From assembly GCA_963544155.1 (NCBI GenBank), contig CAUUDW010000001.1:55974-119973 (forward strand): a stretch of 64,000 nt of DNA. Reading direction: 5' to 3'. Shown here piece after piece: positions 34,023 to 42,510 of the stretch; positions within the stretch are counted from its first letter, which is position 1; each line of letters begins with the position of its first letter. This stretch comes from Nanoperiomorbus sp963544155. GTDB lineage: Bacteria > Patescibacteriota > Saccharimonadia > Saccharimonadales > Saccharimonadaceae. A program made the position numbers and the translations under genes. The notes beneath the pieces are model-generated. The model saw only the letters and a list, made by a program, of their open reading frames with translations. It ran no database searches and was not told the DNA's origin.

Positions 34023-35525
34023 ATGGCAACTTTGGCAGATTTTCGTGATGAGAGATTAAAAAAGCTGGAGGCTCTGCGCCGGCTCGGCGTTGATCCTTAT
34101 CCGGCTCATACCGAGCGGACGATTGGTGCCGGCGAGGTGGAGCCTCGGTTTGATGAGCTGGCGGATACTACTCAGACGGTGGTAGGGCGGATTGTCGGAC
34201 TGCGCAAATTCGGTAAGCTGGCTTTCATCGTCATCGGCGACATGACCGGTCGCTTGCAGTTATTCATCCAGGCGGGACAGCTGGAGGAGCTAGCTCCCGA
34301 ACAGTCACAGCTCGGCATCAAGCAGCTCAATCTGCTGGACACGGGTGACTTCGTCCAAGCAACGGGTAAGGTGATCAAGACGAAGACGGGCGAAGTGTCG
34401 CTAGCGACCACCCGGCTCCGCTTATTAGTCAAGTCTCTGCGTCCCATGCCTGAGCGACAAGGCTTCACAAATAAGGAAGAGCGTCTGCGCCGACGCTACA
34501 TCGACATGAATGTCAATCCCGGGGTGTGTCAGCGCTTTATCCGTCGGTCAAAGTTTTGGCAGGCGACCAGGGACTTCTTGAACGAACATGGCTTTATCGA
34601 GATTAACGGTCCGGTGCTTGAGCATACTACCGGCGGAGCGGATGCGACGGCTTTTCGTACTCATATGGATGCCCTAAATCAGGATCTGTACCTGAGAATA
34701 AGTCATGAGTTACCACTAAAACGACTGCTAGGGGCAGGGTATGAACGAGTCTACGACATCGGACCGCGCTTTCGTAATGAAGGGATTGACGACGAGCACT
34801 TACCGGAGCATATAGCGATGGAGTGGTACCATGCTTACTGGGATTGGCAGGACGGCATGCGTTTCATGGAGAATATGTATCGCTACGTGATCCGGCAGAC
34901 TTTTGGTAAGATGCGGTTTCAGATCGGTGACTTCGATGTCGATCTGGATCGGGATTGGCCGGTCTGGGATTATGCCGAGGTGATCAAGAAGCACTACGAC
35001 CTGGATGTCTATCATACCAACTTGGATGAAGTGAAGCTCAAGCTTAAGGAGAACCAACTGGAGGTGGGCAAGGCGGACAATATCTCTCGCGGCATAGACA
35101 AGCTATGGAAGAAAGTCCGAAAGACAGTTGCCGGGCCGGTCTGGCTGGTCAATACGCCTAAGTTCATCTCGCCGCTCAGCAAGGCTAACCCTGACGGTCG
35201 GAGTGTGCAGCGCTTTCAGCCGATCATTGCCGGATCCGAGCTGGGCAACGGCTACTCCGAGCTGAATGACCCGCTAGATCAGCTGAGTCGATTCCAGGAG
35301 CAACAGCAGATGCGTGATGCCGGTGATGACGAGGCGATGATGATGGATATTGATTTCGTCGAGATGCTGGAGTACGGCATGCCACCGGCTTGCGGTTGGG
35401 GCTACGCTGAGAGAGTTTTCTGGGTTTTTGAGGGGGTGACGGCCCGTGAGGGTGTACCTTTCCCGACCATGCGCCACGAGGTTGACCGGGTTACTCGCAA
35501 GATTTATCCTGATGTTAAGCTATGA
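34023..35525 (+). CDS. lysS: lysyl-tRNA synthetase, class II
   Basis: Charges tRNA(Lys). The 500-aa protein has an N-terminal OB-fold ('VVGRIVGLRKFGKLAFIVIGDMTGRLQLFI') and class II motifs ('FIEINGPVLEHTTGGADATAFRTHMDALNQDLYLRIS', shown only by position about 195-235; motif 2 'VYDIGPRFRNEGID'; motif 3 'GWGYAERVFWVFEGV'). The usual 'GGxGxGIDR' of motif 3 is altered to CGWGYAERVFW, a divergent version. The stop codon overlaps the next gene's ATG (ATGA), so lysS and the first M16 peptidase are coupled. Confidence 0.92.
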   Translation: MATLADFRDERLKKLEALRRLGVDPYPAHTERTIGAGEVEPRFDELADTTQTVVGRIVGLRKFGKLAFIVIGDMTGRLQLFIQAGQLEELAPEQSQLGIKQLNLLDTGDFVQATGKVIKTKTGEVSLATTRLRLLVKSLRPMPERQGFTNKEERLRRRYIDMNVNPGVCQRFIRRSKFWQATRDFLNEHGFIEINGPVLEHTTGGADATAFRTHMDALNQDLYLRISHELPLKRLLGAGYERVYDIGPRFRNEGIDDEHLPEHIAMEWYHAYWDWQDGMRFMENMYRYVIRQTFGKMRFQIGDFDVDLDRDWPVWDYAEVIKKHYDLDVYHTNLDEVKLKLKENQLEVGKADNISRGIDKLWKKVRKTVAGPVWLVNTPKFISPLSKANPDGRSVQRFQPIIAGSELGNGYSELNDPLDQLSRFQEQQQMRDAGDDEAMMMDIDFVEMLEYGMPPACGWGYAERVFWVFEGVTAREGVPFPTMRHEVDRVTRKIYPDVKL

Positions 35526-36805
35526 AATACGACGTATCTGAGTATACTACCAAGCGAGGTAGCAAAGGGCTGATCATCAGTGTGACTGATGCTCCGGTCG
35601 TCTCGATGGACTTTGAGTTCCGAGCGGGCTATTGCTATGTGGACGACTTTGATCACAAGATACAAGTGGCGCATGTGCTGGAGCATATGATGTGCCGAGT
35701 CAATGATAAATACCGTGATCCGATTAAGAAGGAGCTGGCCGTCACCAAGAACGGGGCGAGCAGCAATGCCAGTACCGGTTCCTGCTACATAGGCTATGAT
35801 GCCTACTGTGCCGACTTTGAGTGGCAGCGAATCATGGAGCTGATGCGCTATGAGATCTGCCAACCTTACTTTACTGAGCAGTCCTTCAAGGCGGAGATGA
35901 GTACTGTTCGGAGTGAGCTGACTAATTACTTGTCACAGCCCTGGCGGATGCTTAGTCCGAAAGTGGCACAGACACTGGGTGACAAGCAAAAGACTTACCC
36001 TGAGCACATCGAGTCGCTGGATAACATCTCGCTTAAAGATATCAAGGAGCATTACCGATTGACTCACCAGGCTGAGAATATGCACTTTATCGTAGCGGGC
36101 GACTTCACGGATAGTCTCGACCGACTCTATGCTGAGCTGGAGAAGTTTGATCTGCCGACGGGTGGCGAGTGGCAAGAGCTACCTTGTGATGTGCTTCACG
36201 CCGCCAAGCCCACCGTGATCAAACGCAAAGACGTGCCTGCCATCTCTTTTACTTTCTGTATGGAGCAGAATCGAGAGTTGACCGACGAGGAGTGCGAGGC
36301 TATGTCGGCGCTTGAGCATATCCTGAGCGGGACGATGAGCTCTCGGATCTACGGGCAAGCTCGGGACAAGGGGCTACTGTACAGTTGCACAGTCGGCTGT
36401 AGCAGTGGTAAGTATAATACCGAGTGGTATCTGGACGGTCGAGCTAATGCTGAGCAGCTGCCGGCTTTCTTTGACCTGGCTGTCAGAGAGCTGGATAAGG
36501 TCAAGCGGGGCGACATTACCGAGCAGGAGTTAGCCGACGCCAAATCTTATGCCCTGGGGCGCTACCGGATGGGTATCCAGACGACGGGGCAGCTGGCCAG
36601 ATATTTATCCGGTCGCTGGTTGTATGATGGTCTGATCAAAGATTATAATGACGAGCCGGATAAAATTAACGGTGTGACTAGGGAGCAGATGGTAGAGCTG
36701 GTTCGACAGTTCTTTGATGCTAATATCTGGACGATTGGGCTATATGGGGCAACGGACAATAAAATGGCTAATCAGCTACAAGCGAAGCTGAAGCAGCTCT
36801 TCTAG
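35522..36805 (+). CDS. M16 family zinc metallopeptidase, copy 1
   Basis: The 427-aa, two-domain M16 protein has the inverted zinc motif HVLEH (H51, E54, H55) and the distal Glu in 'AEMSTVRSELTNYL' (about 130), so it should be an active peptidase. The C-terminal half has the family's R/Y-type stretch ('GRYRMGIQTTGQLARYLSGRWLYDG'). It starts by ATGA overlap with lysS and is followed 15 bp later by a paralogue of the same length. The pair probably forms the clam-shell dimer typical of M16B enzymes. No signal peptide, so cytoplasmic. Confidence 0.93.
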   Translation: MKYDVSEYTTKRGSKGLIISVTDAPVVSMDFEFRAGYCYVDDFDHKIQVAHVLEHMMCRVNDKYRDPIKKELAVTKNGASSNASTGSCYIGYDAYCADFEWQRIMELMRYEICQPYFTEQSFKAEMSTVRSELTNYLSQPWRMLSPKVAQTLGDKQKTYPEHIESLDNISLKDIKEHYRLTHQAENMHFIVAGDFTDSLDRLYAELEKFDLPTGGEWQELPCDVLHAAKPTVIKRKDVPAISFTFCMEQNRELTDEECEAMSALEHILSGTMSSRIYGQARDKGLLYSCTVGCSSGKYNTEWYLDGRANAEQLPAFFDLAVRELDKVKRGDITEQELADAKSYALGRYRMGIQTTGQLARYLSGRWLYDGLIKDYNDEPDKINGVTREQMVELVRQFFDANIWTIGLYGATDNKMANQLQAKLKQLF

Positions 36806-36820
36806 GTGAACAAATAAGTT

Positions 36821-38101
36821 ATGCAACACGAGGTCAGTGAATATCAGCCAAAGAGTGGTGGTAGGGGGCTAATCGTCAATGTGCCGGGCGCCCCGGTCAT
36901 GGCGAGTCAGTTTCAGTTCCGAGCCGGGAACCGCTATGTGCTGGATTATCAGCACAAGTCGCAGACAGCACATATCATGGAGCATATGGCTTTCGGGGCG
37001 AGCGATGGCTTCGCTACGGCGCATGAGTACGATGCTACATTTACTAAGAACGGGGCGATCTATAATGCCTACACTGATGATGTCTCGATGGTCTATGAGG
37101 CAACCTGTGCCGACTTTGAGTGGAGCCGGGTGCTGGGGCTACAGAAATACGCTATCTGTCAGCCTCATTTTAATCAAGACGACTTTGCCTCGGAGGTTGG
37201 GGCGGTACGGAGTGAATTAATTGGTTATTTGTCGCAGGCTGATCGGGTGCTATGGCCACGAGTGGCACAGGCAATGGGTGATGATACGAAGACTTTTCAA
37301 GAGGGACTGGACTCTATCCCCAATATCACTGCCGAGGATATCCGGGAGCATTGGCGGCGAACTCATACGGCGGGCAACTTGCGTTTCGTGGTGGCGGGTA
37401 ATTTCGTAGGTAGGATCGGTCAGCTGAGGGAAATCCTCAACTCCTTCGAGCTTGGTGCGGGTGACCGTCTGCCGATTGCCGTCGACGAGATGCACTCCGC
37501 TCCCGCTTTCGCTATTCGGCGTAAAGATGTGCCGGGGATCGGGTTAGCTATCTCGCTGGTCGTGCCCCGTAAATTGTCTGATGCCGAGAACGAGGCAATG
37601 TCGCTCCTGAACCATATCCTAAATGGCACCTTGCACTCACGCATTCAGGGTGAAGCTCGGCGGCGCGGCTTGCTGTACTATATGTGGTCACAGCTCAGCA
37701 CTTTCGAGCACAACTCGTCGTGGGATTTTGGGGCGCAAGTGAGCGTCAGTAATCTGCCGGCGGTGGTTGATTTAGTGACTAACGAGATGCAACGAGTGAA
37801 AGATGGCTTAGTCGACGAAACGGAGCTGGCTGAAGCTAAGTCCTATGCGATGGGGCGCTATCAGATGGGCACTCAGACGGTGGGGCAGATTGCCGGCTGG
37901 TTGGCAGATCGCTACTTCTTTGACGGAGTCATCGACGACTTTTCGGCGGTGCCGGCTCGAATTAATGCTATTTCTCCCGAGCAGATCATTGAGACGGCGC
38001 GGGATATCATTCGACACAATTGCTGGACACTGGGGCTATACGGCTCGACCGACAAGACTATGGCGGACCAGCTATATGATCGTTTCGCCAAATTATTTTA
38101 G
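36821..38101 (+). CDS. M16 family zinc metallopeptidase, copy 2
   Basis: A 426-aa tandem paralogue of the preceding gene ('RAGNRYVLDYQHKSQTAHIMEH' aligns with the first copy's 'RAGYCYVDDFDHKIQVAHVLEH'). HIMEH (H51, E54, H55) and the distal Glu ('ASEVGAVRSELIGYL') are retained, so both subunits appear catalytically competent. This differs from many M16B pairs in which one subunit has lost the zinc site. Separate roles cannot be read from sequence. Confidence 0.93.
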   Translation: MQHEVSEYQPKSGGRGLIVNVPGAPVMASQFQFRAGNRYVLDYQHKSQTAHIMEHMAFGASDGFATAHEYDATFTKNGAIYNAYTDDVSMVYEATCADFEWSRVLGLQKYAICQPHFNQDDFASEVGAVRSELIGYLSQADRVLWPRVAQAMGDDTKTFQEGLDSIPNITAEDIREHWRRTHTAGNLRFVVAGNFVGRIGQLREILNSFELGAGDRLPIAVDEMHSAPAFAIRRKDVPGIGLAISLVVPRKLSDAENEAMSLLNHILNGTLHSRIQGEARRRGLLYYMWSQLSTFEHNSSWDFGAQVSVSNLPAVVDLVTNEMQRVKDGLVDETELAEAKSYAMGRYQMGTQTVGQIAGWLADRYFFDGVIDDFSAVPARINAISPEQIIETARDIIRHNCWTLGLYGSTDKTMADQLYDRFAKLF

Positions 38102-38112
38102 CTTAGCAATGT

Positions 38113-38118
38113 TACAAT
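38113..38118 (+). promoter_or_regulatory. -10 box of murD, leaderless geometry
   Basis: TGT-TACAAT ends exactly 6 nt before the murD ATG at 38125. Confidence 0.6.
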
Positions 38119-38124
38119 AGACCT

Positions 38125-39441
38125 ATGAAGATTGCGATTGTGGGGTATGGCGTTGAGGGACGCTCTAATTATCGGTATTATCGGGTGAAATATCCTGAGG
38201 CGGAGATAGTTATCTTTGACGAGCGTGCTCAGCTGGATGATACGCCCGAAGGAGCACAGTTGGTCTTGGGCAGCAGAGCCTTTGCTCAGGTCAAAGGGTT
38301 TGACCTGGTCTTGCGTAGCCCGTCGGTTGCGCCGGATCGGATTAAGCAAGCTGACCATCACTGGTCGGCGACGAGAGAGTTCCTGCGTCAGAGTCCTGCT
38401 CCGATCATCGGGGTGACCGGCTCAAAAGGCAAGGGAACTACCTGCAGTCTGATCGCTTCGATCTTGCGTCAACATTTGGCTGACCGGCCTGAGCGCCATG
38501 TCCACCTGCTCGGCAATATCGGTGTGCCGGCACTGGACGTCCTGCCCTCGGTCGGAGAGGACGATATCGTTGTCTACGAGCTGTCATCCTTTCAACTATG
38601 GGACTGCACTCAGTCGCCGACCATTGCCGTGGTGACCATGATTGAGCCGGATCATCTGAACGTTCACCGAGACTACCGAGATTATGTTCAGGCGAAGCTG
38701 CACATCCTGGACTATCAGCACGATGGCGACACGGCGGTCTATAATCAGTCGGACAGCGAATCGGCTGAGCTGATCGGGCATATCGTGGCCAGTACTCAGG
38801 CGGATGATTTACCTTACCCCTATCGTAAAGGAGCTCATTTCGACGAGCAATATCTATATATGGGTGAGACCAAGCTTTGTCCGGTCAGCCAGCTACAGTT
38901 GCCCGGTCGGCACAATCTGCTCAATGCCTGTGCTGCCATATCGGCGACCTGGGAGATAACTGATCACGATAGCGAGGCTATCGCTAAGGGGCTGGGTGCT
39001 TTCGAGGGGTTGCCGCACCGGCTGAAGCTTGTGAGCGAGGTAGGCGAGGTGAAGTTCTACGACGACAGCATCGCTACGACGCCCGGCTCAGCGATTGCCG
39101 CTATCCGGTCGTTTACTCAGCCTAAAGTGCTGATCGTTGGTGGCTCGGATAAAGGAGCCGACTATCATGGGCTGGGTGAAGTGATCGATCAGAGTGATAT
39201 GCGGGCTGTCCTGGCTATCGGTGCTAACCGAGCCAAGGTGGCTGAGCAGATCATGGACGAGACCGGTAGGCCGGTAGTCATGCTACCGACGACTGATATG
39301 ACGGAGATCGTCCGGACCGCCTACGACCTGGCTCGCCCGGGCGACGTGGTCATCTTGTCACCGGCAGCCGCCAGCTTCGACATGTTCAAATCATACGCCG
39401 ACCGGGGCGAACAATTCATTAAGGCGGTTGGCGAATTGTAG
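38125..39441 (+). CDS. murD: UDP-N-acetylmuramoyl-L-alanine:D-glutamate ligase
   Basis: A cytoplasmic Mur ligase that adds D-Glu to UDP-MurNAc-L-Ala. The 438-aa protein has an N-terminal Rossmann domain ('IAIVGYGVEGRSNYRYY') and a P-loop reading GVTGSKGKGTTCSLIASIL. Its central motifs are 'VVYELSSFQLWD', 'IEPDHLNVHRDY' and 'LPGRHNLLNACAA'. The C-terminal domain has 'DDSIATTPGSAIAAI' and 'LSPAAASFDMFKSYADRGEQF', which is MurD-specific. It is isolated from other mur genes in this window. Confidence 0.95.
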   Translation: MKIAIVGYGVEGRSNYRYYRVKYPEAEIVIFDERAQLDDTPEGAQLVLGSRAFAQVKGFDLVLRSPSVAPDRIKQADHHWSATREFLRQSPAPIIGVTGSKGKGTTCSLIASILRQHLADRPERHVHLLGNIGVPALDVLPSVGEDDIVVYELSSFQLWDCTQSPTIAVVTMIEPDHLNVHRDYRDYVQAKLHILDYQHDGDTAVYNQSDSESAELIGHIVASTQADDLPYPYRKGAHFDEQYLYMGETKLCPVSQLQLPGRHNLLNACAAISATWEITDHDSEAIAKGLGAFEGLPHRLKLVSEVGEVKFYDDSIATTPGSAIAAIRSFTQPKVLIVGGSDKGADYHGLGEVIDQSDMRAVLAIGANRAKVAEQIMDETGRPVVMLPTTDMTEIVRTAYDLARPGDVVILSPAAASFDMFKSYADRGEQFIKAVGEL

Positions 39442-39491
39442 ATTACTCGGAAGATTAGCTGAAAGTCACCGGCTTGGCTCTTAGCCTGTGT

Positions 39492-39497
39492 TAGAAT
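39492..39497 (+). promoter_or_regulatory. -10 box of the LOG-family gene, leaderless geometry
   Basis: TGT-TAGAAT ends exactly 6 nt before the ATG at 39504. Confidence 0.6.
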
Positions 39498-39503
39498 GGG
39501 GAT

Positions 39504-40361
39504 ATGGTAATCAAGAAAAGAAATAGTAAACGTATCAAAAAGTTGGCTCGGTCGAGAGCGATTGCTCGGACTGCCATCCAGGAGCGTCCATGGGAGGAGA
39601 TCCTGGCTAACGAGCAGATGCCGCCTTCGGACGACCGGCGCTTCGCCCGCTATACCAAAGACCTGGTGCGTGGTCTAGAGATGATCCGTACTTATCCGCA
39701 GGGCGTCACCATCTTTGGTTCGGCTCGCTTTCATAATCGGCACAAATATTATCAAGCAGCCTATGAGCTGGGAGCCAAGTTGGCTCAGCATGGTCATACG
39801 GTGACGACCGGTGGCGGCCCCGGTGTTATGGAGGCGGCTAACCGAGGAGCATTCGAGAATCACGGTCAGTCAATCGGGCTGAATATTAAGCTGGCGACCG
39901 AGCAGGATCTCAATCCCTGGACGACCGACTCGATGGAGTTTCACTATTTTTTTGCTCGCAAGGTGATGCTGACCTACAGCTCAAAGATGTTTGTCTTCTT
40001 CCCGGGCGGCTTTGGCACCATGGACGAGTTTACCGAGGTGCTGGAGCTGATCCACGCCGGCAAGATGCCGATCTCACCGGTCATCTTATTCGGCAGTGAG
40101 TTCTGGGGCGGACTGGACGAATGGTTCAGCGGCATCATGAGCGAATGGCACTTGATCGAGACCGGTATGGAAGATGAGATGAACGAGATGGCGCATGTCA
40201 AGGCGGCTGATTATGGCATGATTAATAAAGCCCGAGACCTCTACACCCTGACTGACGATATCGACGAGATCGTCAAGATTGCCGACCAGACCGACCCACG
40301 AGACGTCCAAGACGTGATCAACCAGGCGATCGCCTGTCAACTATTTAATCAATGTGACTAA
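39504..40361 (+). CDS. LOG family (TIGR00730-type) Rossmann protein
   Basis: The 285-aa protein has the family signatures 'VTIFGSARF', 'GHTVTTGGGPGVMEAANRGAFE' and 'PGGFGTMDEFTEVLELIHAG' (the PGGxGTxxE motif). Proteins of this family hydrolyse nucleoside 5'-monophosphates to base plus ribose phosphate; plant and some bacterial members make cytokinins. The basic N-terminal extension (KKRNSKRIKKLARSRA) is not part of the fold. prfB follows after 5 bp. Confidence 0.92.
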   Translation: MVIKKRNSKRIKKLARSRAIARTAIQERPWEEILANEQMPPSDDRRFARYTKDLVRGLEMIRTYPQGVTIFGSARFHNRHKYYQAAYELGAKLAQHGHTVTTGGGPGVMEAANRGAFENHGQSIGLNIKLATEQDLNPWTTDSMEFHYFFARKVMLTYSSKMFVFFPGGFGTMDEFTEVLELIHAGKMPISPVILFGSEFWGGLDEWFSGIMSEWHLIETGMEDEMNEMAHVKAADYGMINKARDLYTLTDDIDEIVKIADQTDPRDVQDVINQAIACQLFNQCD

Positions 40362-40366
40362 GGAAT

Positions 40367-41467
40367 ATGCAGGACGAGCTCGCTAAACGACTATCTCAGC
40401 TGGACCAGGCGATCGATCGGGCGACTGATCAGTTGGGGCTGGAGGCAAAGCAAACCCAACTGACTGAGCTGGAGGAGCAGGTAGCTCGACCGGAGCTGTG
40501 GCACAATCCCACTCAAGCCCAGGCGCTGACTAAACAGGTGGCAAATCTAAAGGCGATCATTCAGCCCTGGCGGGTGCTACGAGCTCAAGTGGCGGACGCT
40601 GGTGAGCTGATCGAGATCATTGACGACGAGCTGGTCGACGAATTTGCCGGTCAGGTCAAGTCGCTTGAGCAGTCTTTTACCGGGCTCAAGCAGCAGCTTC
40701 TCTTCACCGGCAAATATGATCAAGGCAACGCCATTTTACGTCTGAGTAGCGGGGCGGGCGGTGATGATGCTCAGGACTTCACGGCTATGCTGGAGCGGAT
40801 GTACTTGCGCTGGGCAGAACAAAATGATTTCGAGACGGATATCATCGAGCGGAGTGCCGGCGAGGTGGCTGGCGTCAAGACCGAGGTGATCGAGATCAGC
40901 GGAGCGTTCGCTTACGGTTGGTTACGGAGTGAACATGGCGTGCACCGGCTGGTGCGCCTGAGCCCCTTTAATGCCGAGTCACGAGAAACATCTTTTGCCC
41001 TAGTGGAAGTGCTGCCGGATATTGATCAGCCTGATGACATTCAGATCGATGATAAAGACCTAAGGGTAGACATCTACCGTAGTGGTGGCAAGGGTGGTCA
41101 GGGTGTCAATACGACTGACTCTGCTGTACGGCTGACCCACTTGCCGACAGGCATAGTGGTGACCATTCAAAACGAGCGCTCGCAGATACAGAATAAGGCG
41201 AAAGCGATGGAAATCCTGCGGGGTAAGCTGGCAACCTTGCAACAGGAGCAACACGTGGCTAGTCTAGATCAACTCCGGGCGGGTGACAGTGCTAGCTGGG
41301 GAGCTCAGATTCGTAATTATATCTTGCATCCTTATCGGCTAGTCAAGGACACCAGGACGAAGCACGAAGAGAAGAATGTCGATGCTGTCCTAGGCGGTAA
41401 TCTGCGTGGTTTTCAGCTAGCCTACTTAGAGAGTCAAATAAGCAATAAAAATAAGGAGGGTAGATAA
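40367..41467 (+). CDS. prfB: peptide chain release factor 2
   Basis: Recognises UAA/UGA. The codon-recognition tripeptide SPF is in 'VHRLVRLSPFNAESRETSF'; the catalytic GGQ is in 'YRSGGKGGQGVNTTDSAVR'. The 366-aa frame is continuous from its ATG with an AAGGA nearby, so the programmed UGA frameshift found in many bacterial prfB genes is absent. Its stop codon is directly joined to the ATG of a surface-protein gene. Part of its 3' end is duplicated at 42376. Confidence 0.97.
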   Translation: MQDELAKRLSQLDQAIDRATDQLGLEAKQTQLTELEEQVARPELWHNPTQAQALTKQVANLKAIIQPWRVLRAQVADAGELIEIIDDELVDEFAGQVKSLEQSFTGLKQQLLFTGKYDQGNAILRLSSGAGGDDAQDFTAMLERMYLRWAEQNDFETDIIERSAGEVAGVKTEVIEISGAFAYGWLRSEHGVHRLVRLSPFNAESRETSFALVEVLPDIDQPDDIQIDDKDLRVDIYRSGGKGGQGVNTTDSAVRLTHLPTGIVVTIQNERSQIQNKAKAMEILRGKLATLQQEQHVASLDQLRAGDSASWGAQIRNYILHPYRLVKDTRTKHEEKNVDAVLGGNLRGFQLAYLESQISNKNKEGR

Positions 41468-42379
41468 ATGGGCCGAGCGACGGGCGAGCCAAAGAAGCCG
41501 AAATGTTGGGGTAAACGACCATTGATCATCTGCGGCATCCTAGTGGTGGTCGTATTGATCACACTGGTCAGTCTAGCAATCGTCGGCAGTAAGAAGCCCA
41601 GCTCGCTCAATAACTATCGTCCTAACTCACCTGAGGATATCATGGTGCGTTATCTGCACGATAAATATGGCAAGGACTTCAAATTAGTGGGTGAGATGAG
41701 GCGTACCCACGGTGTCTCCGCTCCACGGAGGAATTACTATGAGTCCGATGCTTATCCGGTAGACAATCCCCACCTACGTTTTGAGGTGGTGCTGAATGGC
41801 AGAAACAGAGAACATGGATACAATAAATCCGATACTTACGCTAAGGTTAGGCAGATATCTGCCGAGGAAGATCGCCTGCGACCCTATGCAGAGCGCATCT
41901 TCGGTAAGAACACTAAGATCGGGGTGGAGTTTCGGCTGTGTGAACGGGGTGCAGCCGGCATGAAGGGAATGGTTGGCTTACCCGAGGCAATGAGTATTTG
42001 CAAAGAGGAGACAGCAAATATGACCAAAGAAGAGATAATTGACTCTTCGTTGCATAATGACAGTGGGCTAAGCCACGACTACAGCGTTTATATTTACGCC
42101 TTAGACGGGCAGTCGATCAAGACTACCGGTGACAAAGCGAAGATTATTGAGCGACTCAAAAAGATGGTTAAGTATCTACCCGACGGCAGACCGGATAGCA
42201 TGTGGCTATGCTATTTCATCAAACAGCATAAGGGTGGCGGATGGGGTAGTGAGCTTAAAGTGTCAGTGGATGATCTGCGGCAGATGACCGACAGCTTTAG
42301 TAATGATCTACTTGAACCAATAGTAACCAATGATGGCGGGACGAACCCCTACCCCATTCGAAAGGGCTGGGATAAATGA
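41468..42379 (+). CDS. tandem surface-protein family, member 1
   Basis: Unrecognised family, 303 aa. A basic N-terminus and one membrane helix (about 17-40, LIICGILVVVVLITLVSLAIVG) are followed by an extracytoplasmic region. That region has a 'RYLHDKYGKDF' motif (about 58-68), 'SAEEDRLRPYAERIFGKNT', a conserved Cys pair in 'FRLCERG' and 'MSICKEET' spaced about 20 residues, 'HDYSVYIYALDGQSIKT', 'LKKMVKYLPDGRPDSM' and the C-terminal 'YPIRKGWDK'. The Cys pair suggests an external disulfide. GGAGG Shine-Dalgarno inside the prfB end. First of six tandem members. Confidence 0.85.
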   Translation: MGRATGEPKKPKCWGKRPLIICGILVVVVLITLVSLAIVGSKKPSSLNNYRPNSPEDIMVRYLHDKYGKDFKLVGEMRRTHGVSAPRRNYYESDAYPVDNPHLRFEVVLNGRNREHGYNKSDTYAKVRQISAEEDRLRPYAERIFGKNTKIGVEFRLCERGAAGMKGMVGLPEAMSICKEETANMTKEEIIDSSLHNDSGLSHDYSVYIYALDGQSIKTTGDKAKIIERLKKMVKYLPDGRPDSMWLCYFIKQHKGGGWGSELKVSVDDLRQMTDSFSNDLLEPIVTNDGGTNPYPIRKGWDK

Positions 42380-42510
42380 AGAAAAAGAAAGGCGATGCGG
42401 TGCTGGACGGCAAACTAAGAGGCTCTCAACTAGCCTATCTGGAGAGTCAACTAAACAGTAAAAAGGGGAGGGGAAACAATGGATCAACCGAAGAGCGAAC
42501 CGGGCGGTGA
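42376..42510 (+). pseudogene. duplicated remnant of the prfB 3' end
   Basis: A 44-codon frame beginning MKKKKGDAVLDGKLRGSQLA, then YLESQLNSKK. It matches the RF2 C-terminus (DAVLGGNLRGFQLAYLESQ). It lies between family members 1 and 2 and supplies the Shine-Dalgarno of member 2, exactly as the true prfB end does for member 1. It marks the joint of a tandem duplication of [prfB 3' end + surface gene] and is not expected to be a functional protein. Confidence 0.85.
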
